Below the pieces are notes generated by a model. It was not told the origin of the DNA. It saw nothing but the letters and a program-made list of their open reading frames with translations, and did no database searches. The translations under genes were made by a program, and so were the position numbers. Shown piece by piece: positions 41,859 through 50,599 of a stretch of DNA of 64,000 nt. Every line of letters starts with the position of its first letter. Positions within the stretch are counted from its first letter, which is position 1. Location of the stretch: assembly GCF_003722315.1 (NCBI RefSeq), contig NZ_CP033580.1, positions 1,363,001-1,427,000 of the forward strand, given 5' to 3'. Source of the DNA: Thermoanaerobacter ethanolicus JW 200 (GTDB taxonomy: Bacteria; Bacillota; Thermoanaerobacteria; Thermoanaerobacterales; Thermoanaerobacteraceae).

Positions 41859-43506
41859 TTAGACTTGTGCAAAATTCAGAAGCCTTAATTTAAGCCATTC
41901 TACAGACATACTTTTTTCCTATCACTCTTGAATTTTTTATCTTTTATGTAGGATTTCCCCTCCCATTTGTCGAATTATTATATATACACTATAAAAAATT
42001 TTTTAAGAAGGAGGAAATCCTACATGTACCAGCTTCAATTGCTTTTAAATATACCTGAACTCTTTACCTCTCAGTCTAAAATTGATTTCTATTCTTCTAT
42101 GTTTGAAAATCTTGACCTGTCTTCAATACCTGAATTCCCTTCCTCTAGTCCTGGCCGTAAGGGTTATTCTCACCATGCACTTTTTAGAGCTTTTATTGTC
42201 ATGAAAGCTGAAAGATTCGGCACAATTTCTGACCTTTTAGATTATCTCCGCAATAATCTTATCATTGCTCATCTTTGTGGCTTCGACATTTCTAAACCTC
42301 TTCCTTCTTATTGGACTTTTCGCCGTTTTATTAATGACTTCTCTCATGATTATTTGACCTCTATTTTTCAAAATCAGGTCAATATCCTCAAAAATATGGG
42401 TATTATCTCCGGTGAGTTTATTTCCATGGATTCTACCCCTATTAAAGCTAACACTAAGTTAAATAACCCTAAGTCTTTTTCTAAAAATAAATTCTCTAAA
42501 GATAATCAGCCTAAGTCAGATAAGGATTGTAAATTAGGCGTTTATTCTGCTTCTAACGATTCTTCTAATAAACGCTATAAGTTTTATTGGGGCTATAAAA
42601 ATCACATTATTGTTGATGCTATCTCTGGTTTACCCATCGCTGAAACTACTACCCCCGCTGATGCCCCTGATTTTGAAGCCGCTTTATCTTTGCTTGAGAA
42701 GACTAATAAGTGGTTTAACCTTAAGTATGTTAATTTTATTGCTGATAAAGGCTATGATGTTAAGAAACTTTATAATTATGTTAGAAATATTCTCCACGGT
42801 CATTGCTTTATTCCTCTTAACAAGCGTAATTCTAAAAATCCCCCTCTGACTGATGATGGTTATATGGTCTGTGAAGCGGGTATTAAAATGCTTAAAGATG
42901 GCAAGCAATATTTTGATGGTTTTATTAAGCAAAAATTTGTTTGCAAGTTCTGTAATTCTAAGGATGATTCTGCCTGCCCTATAAATCATCCTAAATATTT
43001 TAATGGCAAAAAGCATAGAGGCTGTACTAAGTATGCTATTATATCTTCTGATTATAGGTCCTCTATTAATAGAGACTCCCTATATTTTAAGGCCGTCTAC
43101 AAATTGAGAATTGAATCAGAAAGATATAATTCCCGCTTTAAAGCTCTGGATTTTGAAAAGGCTTATGTTAGAAATATTAATTCTGTGAGCAACCTTAATA
43201 CTTTTGGCCATATTACTTTGCTTACTGTCGCTATTGTAGCTATTAAATTGGGCAAATATGATGAGTTTAGATCTCTTGTTGCTTTGATGCAATCGGCCTA
43301 ATTTTTATTGAATCTATTTCATGCCATTTTTTAACATTTGACTTCTACAGGATATTTATGCCCTTTTTTAGCTCCTCTTTTTGTCTTTTCTTTTCCCTTA
43401 CCACTTCCTTTATGTTTGATTGTCAGTGTTGATTACTATATATTGTATGTAATACATATTTTGGTTTTTGATTATGATTATTTTAATTAATTTTGCACAT
43501 CCCTAA
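41859..43506 (+). mobile_element. Insertion sequence copy 1 (1648 bp, DDE transposase)
   Basis: Bounded by imperfect terminal inverted repeats TTAGACTTGTGCAAAATT (left) and, reversed, TTAGGGATGTGCAAAATT (right). Same length as the second, inverted copy at 50596-52243, with only scattered base differences. No flanking target duplication is seen here (GTTATTTTT versus TTTTTTATA), so this copy is older, was rearranged, or lost a flank. About 200 bases after the transposase stop are non-coding IS sequence. Confidence 0.88.
42024..43301 (+). CDS. DDE transposase (copy 1)
   Basis: A 425-residue transposase. N-terminal DUF772-like helical domain (GYSHHALFRAFIVMKAERFGT). Catalytic Asp candidates are in SMDSTPIKANTK and FIADKGYDVKK, and the Glu in YKLRIESERYNSRF. 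A Cys cluster (CKFCNSKDDSACPIN) lies in the insertion region. ATG at 42024 has AAGGAGG 8 bases upstream; frames extending further left lack a ribosome site. I do not assign an IS family beyond the IS4/IS5/IS1182-type DDE superfamily. Intact, and identical in protein sequence to the other copy. Confidence 0.9.
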   Translation: MYQLQLLLNIPELFTSQSKIDFYSSMFENLDLSSIPEFPSSSPGRKGYSHHALFRAFIVMKAERFGTISDLLDYLRNNLIIAHLCGFDISKPLPSYWTFRRFINDFSHDYLTSIFQNQVNILKNMGIISGEFISMDSTPIKANTKLNNPKSFSKNKFSKDNQPKSDKDCKLGVYSASNDSSNKRYKFYWGYKNHIIVDAISGLPIAETTTPADAPDFEAALSLLEKTNKWFNLKYVNFIADKGYDVKKLYNYVRNILHGHCFIPLNKRNSKNPPLTDDGYMVCEAGIKMLKDGKQYFDGFIKQKFVCKFCNSKDDSACPINHPKYFNGKKHRGCTKYAIISSDYRSSINRDSLYFKAVYKLRIESERYNSRFKALDFEKAYVRNINSVSNLNTFGHITLLTVAIVAIKLGKYDEFRSLVALMQSA

Positions 43507-43529
43507 TTTTTTATAAAAATTTTTTTATT

Positions 43530-43559
43530 TTGACTTTATACTTTCATAATATGTATAAT
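43530..43559 (+). promoter_or_regulatory. Promoter of the small membrane/PspC genes
   Basis: TTGACT (43530-43535), 18-base spacer, TATAAT (43554-43559); lies just outside the IS end. Confidence 0.75.
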
Positions 43560-43595
43560 GTTTTATAGAGTGAAATAAAGGAGGCAACGGTAAAA

Positions 43596-43877
43596 ATGAA
43601 AAAAAGAACGGGAATTTTAGCTAGTGCACTTTCTCTTATATTTGTGGGGATTTTGTTACTTTTACCGAACTTTAATGTATATGTGCCTTATTTTGTTTAT
43701 AAAATGGTATGGCCTGCCTTTTTTATTTTGCTAGGTTTAGAGTTGATATTTAGCAATAAACTCTATGGAGAAGAAAATAGTAGCATTAATTTAGGGGTCA
43801 TATTATTGGCAATTTTGATTTTAATTTTTACAAGCAAACTTTTTTATTTAGATCCTTTAAGTATCATCAATTTTTGA
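43596..43877 (+). CDS. Small membrane protein, LiaF/DUF5668-like transmembrane region
   Basis: A 93-residue protein with three hydrophobic segments (about 8-26, 34-52, 64-82) in the pattern of DUF5668 (GILLLLPNFNVYVPYFVYKMVWPAFFILLGLELIF), also found at the N-terminus of LiaF-like envelope-stress proteins. AAAGGAGG site. Likely works with the PspC protein 84 bases downstream, whose C-terminus has the same kind of segment. Confidence 0.75.
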   Translation: MKKRTGILASALSLIFVGILLLLPNFNVYVPYFVYKMVWPAFFILLGLELIFSNKLYGEENSSINLGVILLAILILIFTSKLFYLDPLSIINF

Positions 43878-43961
43878 CAGGTAAAGTAGTAAGGAAAGAA
43901 AAAATTTATCTGCAAAGCTGTAGAGATAGTATATATAATAAATTAGATTGGAGGTCAAAAT

Positions 43962-44375
43962 ATGGATAGAAAATTGTACAGGTCTAGGGAACAAAAAATG
44001 TTAGGAGGAGTTTGCGGGGGAATAGCGGAGTACTTTGATGTTGACGTGACTTTAGTAAGGCTTATTTGCCTTTTGGCTATATTTAGCGGTTTTGGATTGA
44101 TTCCATATATCATTGCGTGGATAATAATACCAGAAAATCCTTATCAATTAAAGGAAAAAATTATAGATGAAGAGCCTAAAACCGGAGAGCAACAAGATAA
44201 CGCAGTAGAAACAGAAGATAAAACTAACAAAGCAAATGAAGTTTTAGGTTGGGTTTTAGTGATTTTGGGAGTATTGCTTTTATTAAATAGATTATTACCT
44301 TGGTTGAGTTTTAAAATTATTTGGCCAGTTTTGCTGATTATAATTGGTTTAGGGATTTTATTTAAAAAAACATAG
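43962..44375 (+). CDS. PspC-domain membrane protein
   Basis: A 137-residue protein. The PspC domain covers 1-65 (KLYRSREQKMLGGVCGGIAEYFDVDVTLVRLICLLAIFSGFGLIPYIIAWIIIPE), followed by an acidic linker and a C-terminal DUF5668-like pair of helices (VLGWVLVILGVLLLLNRLLPW...IIWPVLLIIIGLGILF). PspC proteins sense or respond to membrane stress. Its terminator is the palindrome that was split and duplicated by an IS. Confidence 0.9.
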   Translation: MDRKLYRSREQKMLGGVCGGIAEYFDVDVTLVRLICLLAIFSGFGLIPYIIAWIIIPENPYQLKEKIIDEEPKTGEQQDNAVETEDKTNKANEVLGWVLVILGVLLLLNRLLPWLSFKIIWPVLLIIIGLGILFKKT

Positions 44376-44392
44376 GGAGCATGTGCTCCCTA
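44373..44392. terminator. Terminator palindrome, left copy of the IS target duplication
   Basis: TAGGGAGCATGTGCTCCCTA, a near-perfect palindrome at the PspC gene stop. The identical 20 bases occur at 45959-45978 on the other side of the IS, so this is a target-site duplication of a whole terminator. Confidence 0.85.
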
Positions 44393-45865
44393 CAGTTTGT
44401 TGACAAAGTAAAATTTTAGCCCCTGTTTTCTTAGTACCGAAAACAGGGGCTGTATATATCTGGATAAAATTTTCTTTAAAACTCCAAATAATGGATAAAG
44501 TTTTGAAATGTCAAAGGGCCCTTTGCCCTTCCTCCATAACCATAAGGCCATTTTCTTTAAATTCATGGCAGCAAAAACAAGCATCGCTTGCATGGACAAT
44601 TTTTCTTTCCCTCTTAATGTTGTCCATCGCAAACCATGCTTCTCCTTTAAATCTGCAAACACTCTCTCTATTGTCTCTTTCCTTCTCTCATATACTTCTT
44701 TACAGTAAGGTGTATGCCTTAGGTGTTCTGCTTCTTCTACATATCCTTCCCATATGTGCCTGAATATCCTCTTTGTGTAGTCTTTACTTTGGGTACACTT
44801 TTCTCTTAAAGGACAGTTTTTACATTTTTCTGGGTTTGATTTGTATTCTCTATATCCTTCTCTATTGGTTGTAACATATGTTAGTATTTCATTCTGCGGG
44901 CATATGTAACAGTCATAATATTCATCATACACAAACTCATGTTTCTTCATAAAACCGTCTTTTGTTTTTGGTCTTGTGTATGGCACTGCTGGTATTATTT
45001 CTCTATCAAATATTGTCTTTAATATGTACGGATTTTTGTATCCTGCATCTACTGCTATTGCTTTCGGTTTTCCTACCCTATTTTCAACTTCTTTTAGTAC
45101 TTCTTCAAACATTACGCTGTCGTGTACATTCGCTGCTTCAACTTTTACTCCTAATACAAATCCGTTTTTATCGCAGGCTGTGTGAAAGGAATATGCAAAA
45201 CATTTTTCTTTTTCATTTTTGTTTAACATTCCACTATCTGGGTCTGTTTTGCTTACTTTTACTTCTTTCGTCTTTATCGTCTTGATTTTCTTTAATGGCT
45301 TTTTTCCATGAGCTTCTCTATCTTTGTTTATTTCTTCTTCTAGTTTTTCTTGGTAAGTCTTGGCTTCTTGTTCTATTATTTCTTTTGTATATTTTTTCTT
45401 ATTGGCACTTGCTTTTACGTGAGTGGAATCTATGAATACTTCCTCTGCATTTACTAACCCATGCCTTATTGCTTCTTCTAAAATCTTCGTAAATATTTTC
45501 TCAAATATGTCTGTCCCTTTGAATCTTCTTATGTAGTTCTGGCTAAATGTTGAAAAATGAGGTATTTCTTCTGTTAGTCCATACCCTAAAAACCATCTAT
45601 ATGCAACGTTTGTTTTTATTTCTGCTATTGTTCTTCTTATCGACGGTATACCAAAAAGATATTGAATGAACAGTATTTTTATCAATACTACTGGATCTAT
45701 ACTTGGTCTGCCGTGATCTTCGGAATATTTGTCCTTTACTAAATCGTATATGAAGCTAAAGTCTATGACTTTTTCTATCTTTCTTAAAAGGTGGTCTTTT
45801 GGTACTAATTGATCTATGCTTACAAATTCTATTTGATGTCTTGCATCCTGTTTCTTTGTTAACAT
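44390..45865 (-). CDS. IS1182-family transposase
   Basis: A 491-residue DDE transposase. DUF772 N-terminal domain (PSIDPVVLIKILFIQYLFGIPSIRRT). Catalytic Asp is in VFIDSTHVKASANKKKY, Asp in AIAVDAGYKNPYI, and Glu in RRKETIERVFADLKEKHGLR. A Cys motif CPLREKCTQS and a long charged insertion (about 170-225) are typical. The frame is intact and its stop overlaps the duplicated target site, so the last codons depend on the insertion point. Confidence 0.93.
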   Translation of the reverse strand: MLTKKQDARHQIEFVSIDQLVPKDHLLRKIEKVIDFSFIYDLVKDKYSEDHGRPSIDPVVLIKILFIQYLFGIPSIRRTIAEIKTNVAYRWFLGYGLTEEIPHFSTFSQNYIRRFKGTDIFEKIFTKILEEAIRHGLVNAEEVFIDSTHVKASANKKKYTKEIIEQEAKTYQEKLEEEINKDREAHGKKPLKKIKTIKTKEVKVSKTDPDSGMLNKNEKEKCFAYSFHTACDKNGFVLGVKVEAANVHDSVMFEEVLKEVENRVGKPKAIAVDAGYKNPYILKTIFDREIIPAVPYTRPKTKDGFMKKHEFVYDEYYDCYICPQNEILTYVTTNREGYREYKSNPEKCKNCPLREKCTQSKDYTKRIFRHIWEGYVEEAEHLRHTPYCKEVYERRKETIERVFADLKEKHGLRWTTLRGKEKLSMQAMLVFAAMNLKKMALWLWRKGKGPFDISKLYPLFGVLKKILSRYIQPLFSVLRKQGLKFYFVNKL

Positions 45866-45958
45866 CTTCCTTCTCCTCTCCTCTTTTGCTTTATACCACT
45901 AAAATAACAAGGAACCCTTCTCATCATAACGGGTTCCCGATATTTTGTCAACAGTCTG
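44393..45958 (-). mobile_element. IS1182-family insertion sequence (1566 bp)
   Basis: Ends are inverted repeats CAGTTTGTTGACAAAGTA and, reversed, CAGACTGTTGACAAAATA (about 15 of 18 match). It is flanked by a 20-bp direct duplication that is itself a terminator palindrome. Inside the ends are hairpins (GCCCCTGTTTTC/GAAAACAGGGGC at the left, GGAACCC/GGGTTCC at the right) that would block readthrough into the element. Confidence 0.9.
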
Positions 45959-45978
45959 TAGGGAGCATGTGCTCCCTA
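45959..45978. terminator. Terminator palindrome, right copy of the IS target duplication
   Basis: The same 20 bases as at 44373-44392. It covers the stop codon of the polysaccharide deacetylase gene and can terminate it. Confidence 0.85.
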
Positions 45979-47061
45979 ATCTTTTTGCTGTTCTTGGTTG
46001 TTATTTGCTATATTATTTTTTTCATAATTTAAAAGCTCTGATACAGTTACAAAACTATAACCTTCAGATTTTAGTTTTTCTATTATCTGAGGAAGTGCAG
46101 CTAAAGTATTAGTTTTTCCTTCATGCATGAGAATTACTGAACCGTTTTTTGTGTGACTTATCACCCGATTGACTACATTTTCTACTGCTGGGCTTCGCCA
46201 ATCATCTGGGTCTACATTCCATAAAACAACGTGAAGTCCCAATGCATCTGATATTTCTAAAAGAGTTTTGTTAAAAGCTCCATAAGGAGGTCTAAAAAGT
46301 ATAGGTTTTACTCCTGTAGATTCAACGACGATTTTTTGCGTTTTGTAAAGTTCCTCTACCATTTGCTCTGGTTTCATTTTCGACATATTAAAGTGGCTGT
46401 AGGAATGTAGTCCAATTTCATTGCCATTTTCATAAATATATTTTAGAAGTTCAGGATGTTTTTGAGCATTTTTACCAATGACAAAAAATGTAGCTTTTAC
46501 CTCCATGCTTTTTAAGATATCAACATATTTCTCTGTATATTCTGGTATCGGTCCGTCATCAAAGGTAAGAGCAACTACTTTACCTGCACTTTTGTTGTAA
46601 CCAAAAACCCTTTTATTAAAAGGGATAGGAGGTCCAAAGAGTTTTTCTATCTCAGATTTATTGAGCAATTTGAATATGAAAGTACTTATGCCATAATCTT
46701 TATCTAAATTATCAATTTGAGGAGAAATATTTTCCTCAGGTGACACATTTGTAGTATCACTTACTTTAGTGTCTTTTGTAGTATTAGGGTTTACAGAATT
46801 TTGGTTTGAAGAAGTTTGTTTAGAATTATTTTTTTCCTGATTTTTGGTAGTATTAGGTTGTTGTTGCAGTGGGGAGGAACTTTTTTCTTCGTCAGATGGT
46901 GTGTCCCAAATTTTTGTGGTAGAATTTACTTGTACATATCTATCCTCAAACATATATTTATAGGCAAAAGCTGCTGAACCAATGAGGACTGACAGTAAAA
47001 ACACTATTATAAGTGTATAAATTATACTTCTATTTTTTTTGCGGCGTCTTCTTGGGGCCAT
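45976..47061 (-). CDS. Polysaccharide deacetylase (CE4), membrane anchored
   Basis: A 361-residue protein. Basic N-terminus (PRRRRKKNRS), one membrane anchor (IIYTLIIVFLLSVLIGSAAFAY), and a long Ser/Asn/Thr-rich linker (about 60-125). A NodB domain (about 165-345) follows with the metal-binding motifs LTFDDGP, HSYSH and RPPYGAFN, and LMHEG. Probably deacetylates peptidoglycan or another wall glycan outside the cell. The start at 47061 has GAGGAGAT upstream. Confidence 0.92.
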   Translation of the reverse strand: MAPRRRRKKNRSIIYTLIIVFLLSVLIGSAAFAYKYMFEDRYVQVNSTTKIWDTPSDEEKSSSPLQQQPNTTKNQEKNNSKQTSSNQNSVNPNTTKDTKVSDTTNVSPEENISPQIDNLDKDYGISTFIFKLLNKSEIEKLFGPPIPFNKRVFGYNKSAGKVVALTFDDGPIPEYTEKYVDILKSMEVKATFFVIGKNAQKHPELLKYIYENGNEIGLHSYSHFNMSKMKPEQMVEELYKTQKIVVESTGVKPILFRPPYGAFNKTLLEISDALGLHVVLWNVDPDDWRSPAVENVVNRVISHTKNGSVILMHEGKTNTLAALPQIIEKLKSEGYSFVTVSELLNYEKNNIANNNQEQQKD

Positions 47062-47184
47062 ATAATCATCTCCTCGTTGCTTCAATTATACTATTTAAAC
47101 TGTTAGCAGTTATTAATAATTAATTAATTTTATGTTACAAATTTGTAATATTTAGAGGAATTAACTCTTGAGGTTTATTTTTAA

Positions 47185-48577
47185 CTATAGATGAGAAAAA
47201 TTGATAACAAATATTACCATAAAATAGATGCACTACACCTATGCTAACTGTAGTTCTGCTAAAATTTCATCAATAGGTACTTTATTATTAGCTCGCTCAT
47301 ACAGCCATTGAACACGCTGCTTTTGTACTTCTTTGCGTACCATTTTTATTCCTTGCCCAAATTTGCAATATTCGTCGCCTGAAGTCGTACAATACAGGTA
47401 TGTCAATGATATAAGCCATAATAATCTATCTATTGATTTTGTTGATCGTACTTGATATGTATTTAGTCCAAGATTATTCTTTGTCTGCCTAAAGAATATT
47501 TCTATAGGCCATCTTTGACTGTAGTAATTTAGAATAGTCTCGGTATCTAATTCAGTATCAGTACAGATAAATGCATGTAGAGCATTTTCATTTTTAAAAG
47601 CTTTCTCAGGCCAGCACAATACTACTACAGCATTATCTATGCCATTTAAGGCTCCTTCATAGCGATATACCCAGTAATTAGAACCGTTTACTGTAACGAG
47701 GCAAACTTCGTTCTTTTCGATATATTGGGCAAAATCTTTTATCTGAATTCTGATGCCTTGTGGATAGATAATCCTGTTAGTTTTTAATGCTCCTATGAGA
47801 TGGTATCCTCTTTCGAAATGTGCTTCTATTACTTTTTTGTTTATGTACCATGAATCACATAGTCCATATGCTGGTCCTTTAGGTATTGGAAGCATAGATA
47901 CCATTTCACATATTCTTTCGATTTTGCTTTTGCCACCTTTTTCATAGCGCTCAATGCAGTAAGGTAATACCACATTGCCGCAAGATAGCATCATGGTAAG
48001 AAGTTGATGTCCCCAAACTTGCTTCCCTTTTAAATGTGATTGATGGAATCCTGTTGCCTGGATAGTATGTTTAGCCTGTAACGAAGGCTTTGTCTTCTCA
48101 GCAATAGTATCATCAAAAATCACAAATATCGGCTTGTTGCTAGTTTGGGATAATTCAAATATAATGCGAATAACTTCTCGCCTTATAGCTCTCCATGCAT
48201 ACTCTATATTCCAAACACCTTGGCTTAAGAATTTGCCAAACGTGGTTCTATGGCAATTAGCAAGGCTTAAATTAACTATATCTGTAACAGTACCACTATA
48301 ACCTTTTTGAGTGGCAGCAATTATAAATTCTAAAATATGACGAATAACAGGTTTAGTAAAATATAATGCAAAATTTAATTTCATTAAGTACTGGATTATT
48401 GATGAATTTTCTGTTATTCTTTTATTATGAGACATTTGCTCCACTCCTATGATTAATATTGTTATAGGGTAACAACATATTAATACCATAGAAGCGAGCA
48501 TTTGTCTCTATTTTTATTAAATTTTTTCATATAAGTTTGTTATGGTAATTTATGTTAGTGAATTTTCTCATCTATAG
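47185..48577 (-). mobile_element. IS701-like insertion sequence (1393 bp)
   Basis: Terminal inverted repeats about 38 bases long and imperfect: both ends begin CTATAGATGAGAAAA and finish ATTACCATAA. A direct duplication TTTTTAA flanks it (47178-47184 and 48578-48584). Inserted in the gap between the deacetylase and amino-acid permease genes. Confidence 0.88.
47239..48435 (-). CDS. IS701/IS4-type transposase
   Basis: A 398-residue DDE transposase of the IS4/IS701 kind. Asp in IFVIFDDTIAEKTKP, Asp in YGLCDSWYINKK, and Glu in QRWPIEIFFRQTKNNLGL (Y-(2)-R-(3)-E-(6)-K signature). The start at 48435 fits AGGAGTGGAG upstream; a longer frame to 48501 lacks a site. Appears intact. Confidence 0.9.
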   Translation of the reverse strand: MSHNKRITENSSIIQYLMKLNFALYFTKPVIRHILEFIIAATQKGYSGTVTDIVNLSLANCHRTTFGKFLSQGVWNIEYAWRAIRREVIRIIFELSQTSNKPIFVIFDDTIAEKTKPSLQAKHTIQATGFHQSHLKGKQVWGHQLLTMMLSCGNVVLPYCIERYEKGGKSKIERICEMVSMLPIPKGPAYGLCDSWYINKKVIEAHFERGYHLIGALKTNRIIYPQGIRIQIKDFAQYIEKNEVCLVTVNGSNYWVYRYEGALNGIDNAVVVLCWPEKAFKNENALHAFICTDTELDTETILNYYSQRWPIEIFFRQTKNNLGLNTYQVRSTKSIDRLLWLISLTYLYCTTSGDEYCKFGQGIKMVRKEVQKQRVQWLYERANNKVPIDEILAELQLA

Positions 48578-48660
48578 TTTTTAATTATTTTTGGTTTCCA
48601 TATATGTAGACGTAGCAGGAATGACAAAGTTTCAAAAAATATGACAAATTATTAGTACTT

Positions 48661-49980
48661 TTACCATACGTCAAAAAGATTAAGTTTTTTAGTTATATAA
48701 TATAAAAAGAAGATTATTAGGAGTATTATAATTCCTCCGACAAATCCAACAGATTGTTTTGGTATTAACAATGAGGAAGACAATACTATCCCTATCAGCA
48801 TTATTGTAAACCATTCTTTTTTTGAAGATGATGTATTTCCCATGACAGGTTTGTATTTTATAAATGTGTAGAGTATTATTATCCAGTTGAAAAATTGTAC
48901 AAACCCTGTAGCGCTTGTTATATATTCGTAGACGTCCTTTGATAGTATGTAAGAAAGAATAACTGCTATGAAAAGCCCAAAACTACTTAAGGCAAGAGCA
49001 TATATGGGTACATCTCTTTTTGTTTTTTTTGTTAGAAAAGTAGGAGCAAACCTGCTTTGTCCTAAAGAGTAGAGGACTTGTGTTACGGCATACATTGCGC
49101 CATTCATTGTAGTTAAAGCTGCCGTAAGTATTACAAAATTCATTATTGAAGCTATAAAGGGAATTTTGGTAAAGGACAAAAGTTTTATAAAAGGGCTTTC
49201 GTTAATGGAGATGGTGTCCCATGGTATTATCATTAGTAATAGGGTTATTGAGGAAATGTATAATATTGTAAGAAATAAGACTATATATTTACGAGCTATT
49301 GGAGTATATTTTTGAGGATTTTTCGTTTTTACTGCTGACATTGCTACAACTTCTACACCGCCAAAGGGGATTAGTGACATGAGCATTGCACCTAAAAATC
49401 CTTTTATACCGTGAGGTGCAAATCCCCCATGAACATAGAGATTTTTAATTCCCATAGTAGGAGTCTTTGCAAAAAAGCCCATTAGTGTAAGGATCCCTAC
49501 TATGACTATAATAAATAAAGCCACTATTTTTATAGTAGAAAACCAGGATTCAATTTCTCCAAAGTTTTTCGTTCCAGTTAAATTGATAGTTATAACTAAA
49601 GCGGAATATATAAGAGAAAAAATCCATAAGGGTACTTTAGGAAACCAATATTTTGTAAATATAGCTGATGCAGTTACTTCACTGGACATGATGAAAACTC
49701 CTGCTGTACAGTACACCCAGCCGCTCAAAAAACCTCCAATATCTCCCAAAGCTTCTTCTGCGTATACTCTAAAAGTTCCTTCTACCGGTTTATAAGTAAT
49801 CATTTGTGACAGTGCATAAAAAACTTGTGACATGATAAAAGCTGATACAACGTAATTAAGTATAATAATAGGGCCGGCAGTATGAATTGCAATGCCACTG
49901 GCTAAGAAAAATCCTGCCCCCAAAATTCCTCCAACGCCGATAAGTACTAATTCGTTGACAGATAGTGCACCTTTTTCCAT
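48661..49980 (-). CDS. APC-superfamily amino-acid permease
   Basis: A 439-residue transporter with about 12 membrane helices. Helix 1 has the substrate-binding GVGGILGAGFFLASG motif, and the loop after helix 2 reads ALSQMITYKPVEGTFRVYAEEALGDIGGFLSGWVYC, as in AnsP/ProY/GabP-type permeases. The start at 49980 is placed by GGAGGTG 6 bases upstream. Substrate unknown. Confidence 0.9.
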   Translation of the reverse strand: MEKGALSVNELVLIGVGGILGAGFFLASGIAIHTAGPIIILNYVVSAFIMSQVFYALSQMITYKPVEGTFRVYAEEALGDIGGFLSGWVYCTAGVFIMSSEVTASAIFTKYWFPKVPLWIFSLIYSALVITINLTGTKNFGEIESWFSTIKIVALFIIVIVGILTLMGFFAKTPTMGIKNLYVHGGFAPHGIKGFLGAMLMSLIPFGGVEVVAMSAVKTKNPQKYTPIARKYIVLFLTILYISSITLLLMIIPWDTISINESPFIKLLSFTKIPFIASIMNFVILTAALTTMNGAMYAVTQVLYSLGQSRFAPTFLTKKTKRDVPIYALALSSFGLFIAVILSYILSKDVYEYITSATGFVQFFNWIIILYTFIKYKPVMGNTSSSKKEWFTIMLIGIVLSSSLLIPKQSVGFVGGIIILLIIFFLYYITKKLNLFDVW

Positions 49981-50095
49981 ATTTACACCTCCACAAATTG
50001 TTAGTATTATTATTGGCAAATTAGTGTTAGCTTATTATTGCAAATTTAACTATTCTATAGTAAAATTCGATATTATAAATTGAAGGAGGTGCTGC

Positions 50096-50599
50096 ATGAA
50101 ATACAAAACTTTTACAAAAAAAGAAAGGGTGCTCTTATATCTTTTGATATTATTGATTTATACAGTGCTTTTAGTGAGCTTTTTTAATGCTTTTATTGAT
50201 GTAAACGAAAAAAGGATTCATGTATTTGATACTTTGCTTGAGTGGTTTTTATATGTTTTTTTAGTGATGGTATTTTCAGGATTTTTGCTATCTTTGGCTA
50301 ATTCTTTTCACGAGTTAAATGAAGACCGGTTGATATTGAGATTTGGAATTTTAGGATTTATGCATATAAGATATAGTGATATATCTGCGATTTCAGAGTA
50401 TAACGAAAAAGACATTCCTTTTGGGGGAATGCGTATTTTGAAAAATACTTGTTATATGGCTTTTGCTAAAAGAAGTCTTGTTAAGATAGAATTAAAAAAG
50501 AAAGTTCGAGTATATTATTTATTCTTTTTCAAAAGATGGGTAGATACTGCTATTTTTTCTGTGGATAAAAGAGAGGAATTTATAAAAGAGTTAAATTAG
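50096..50599 (+). CDS. Membrane protein of unknown function, 3' end replaced by IS
   Basis: A 167-residue protein with two N-terminal membrane helices (about 14-34, 48-70) and a PH-like beta-rich C-terminal part (EDRLILRFGILGFMHIRYSDISAI). An IS entered at codon 167; the present TAG stop lies in the IS terminal repeat. Joining the two copies of the target duplication restores ...FIKELNKKAGKMP then TAA, so seven residues were lost and the gene was cut from its terminator at 52257. GAAGGAGG ribosome site. Confidence 0.75.
   Translation: MKYKTFTKKERVLLYLLILLIYTVLLVSFFNAFIDVNEKRIHVFDTLLEWFLYVFLVMVFSGFLLSLANSFHELNEDRLILRFGILGFMHIRYSDISAISEYNEKDIPFGGMRILKNTCYMAFAKRSLVKIELKKKVRVYYLFFFKRWVDTAIFSVDKREEFIKELN
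50587..50595. repeat. 9-bp target duplication, left
   Basis: AGAGTTAAA, repeated at 52244-52252 on the far side of IS copy 2. Confidence 0.9.

Noticed and set aside
41850-43515. Target duplication around IS copy 1
   Set aside because: Flanks GTTATTTTT and TTTTTTATA do not match beyond what T-rich sequence gives by chance.
43962-47061. Composite transposon carrying PspC and deacetylase genes
   Set aside because: The bounding IS copies do not share a duplication across the block, and the genes inside are ordinary chromosomal types.
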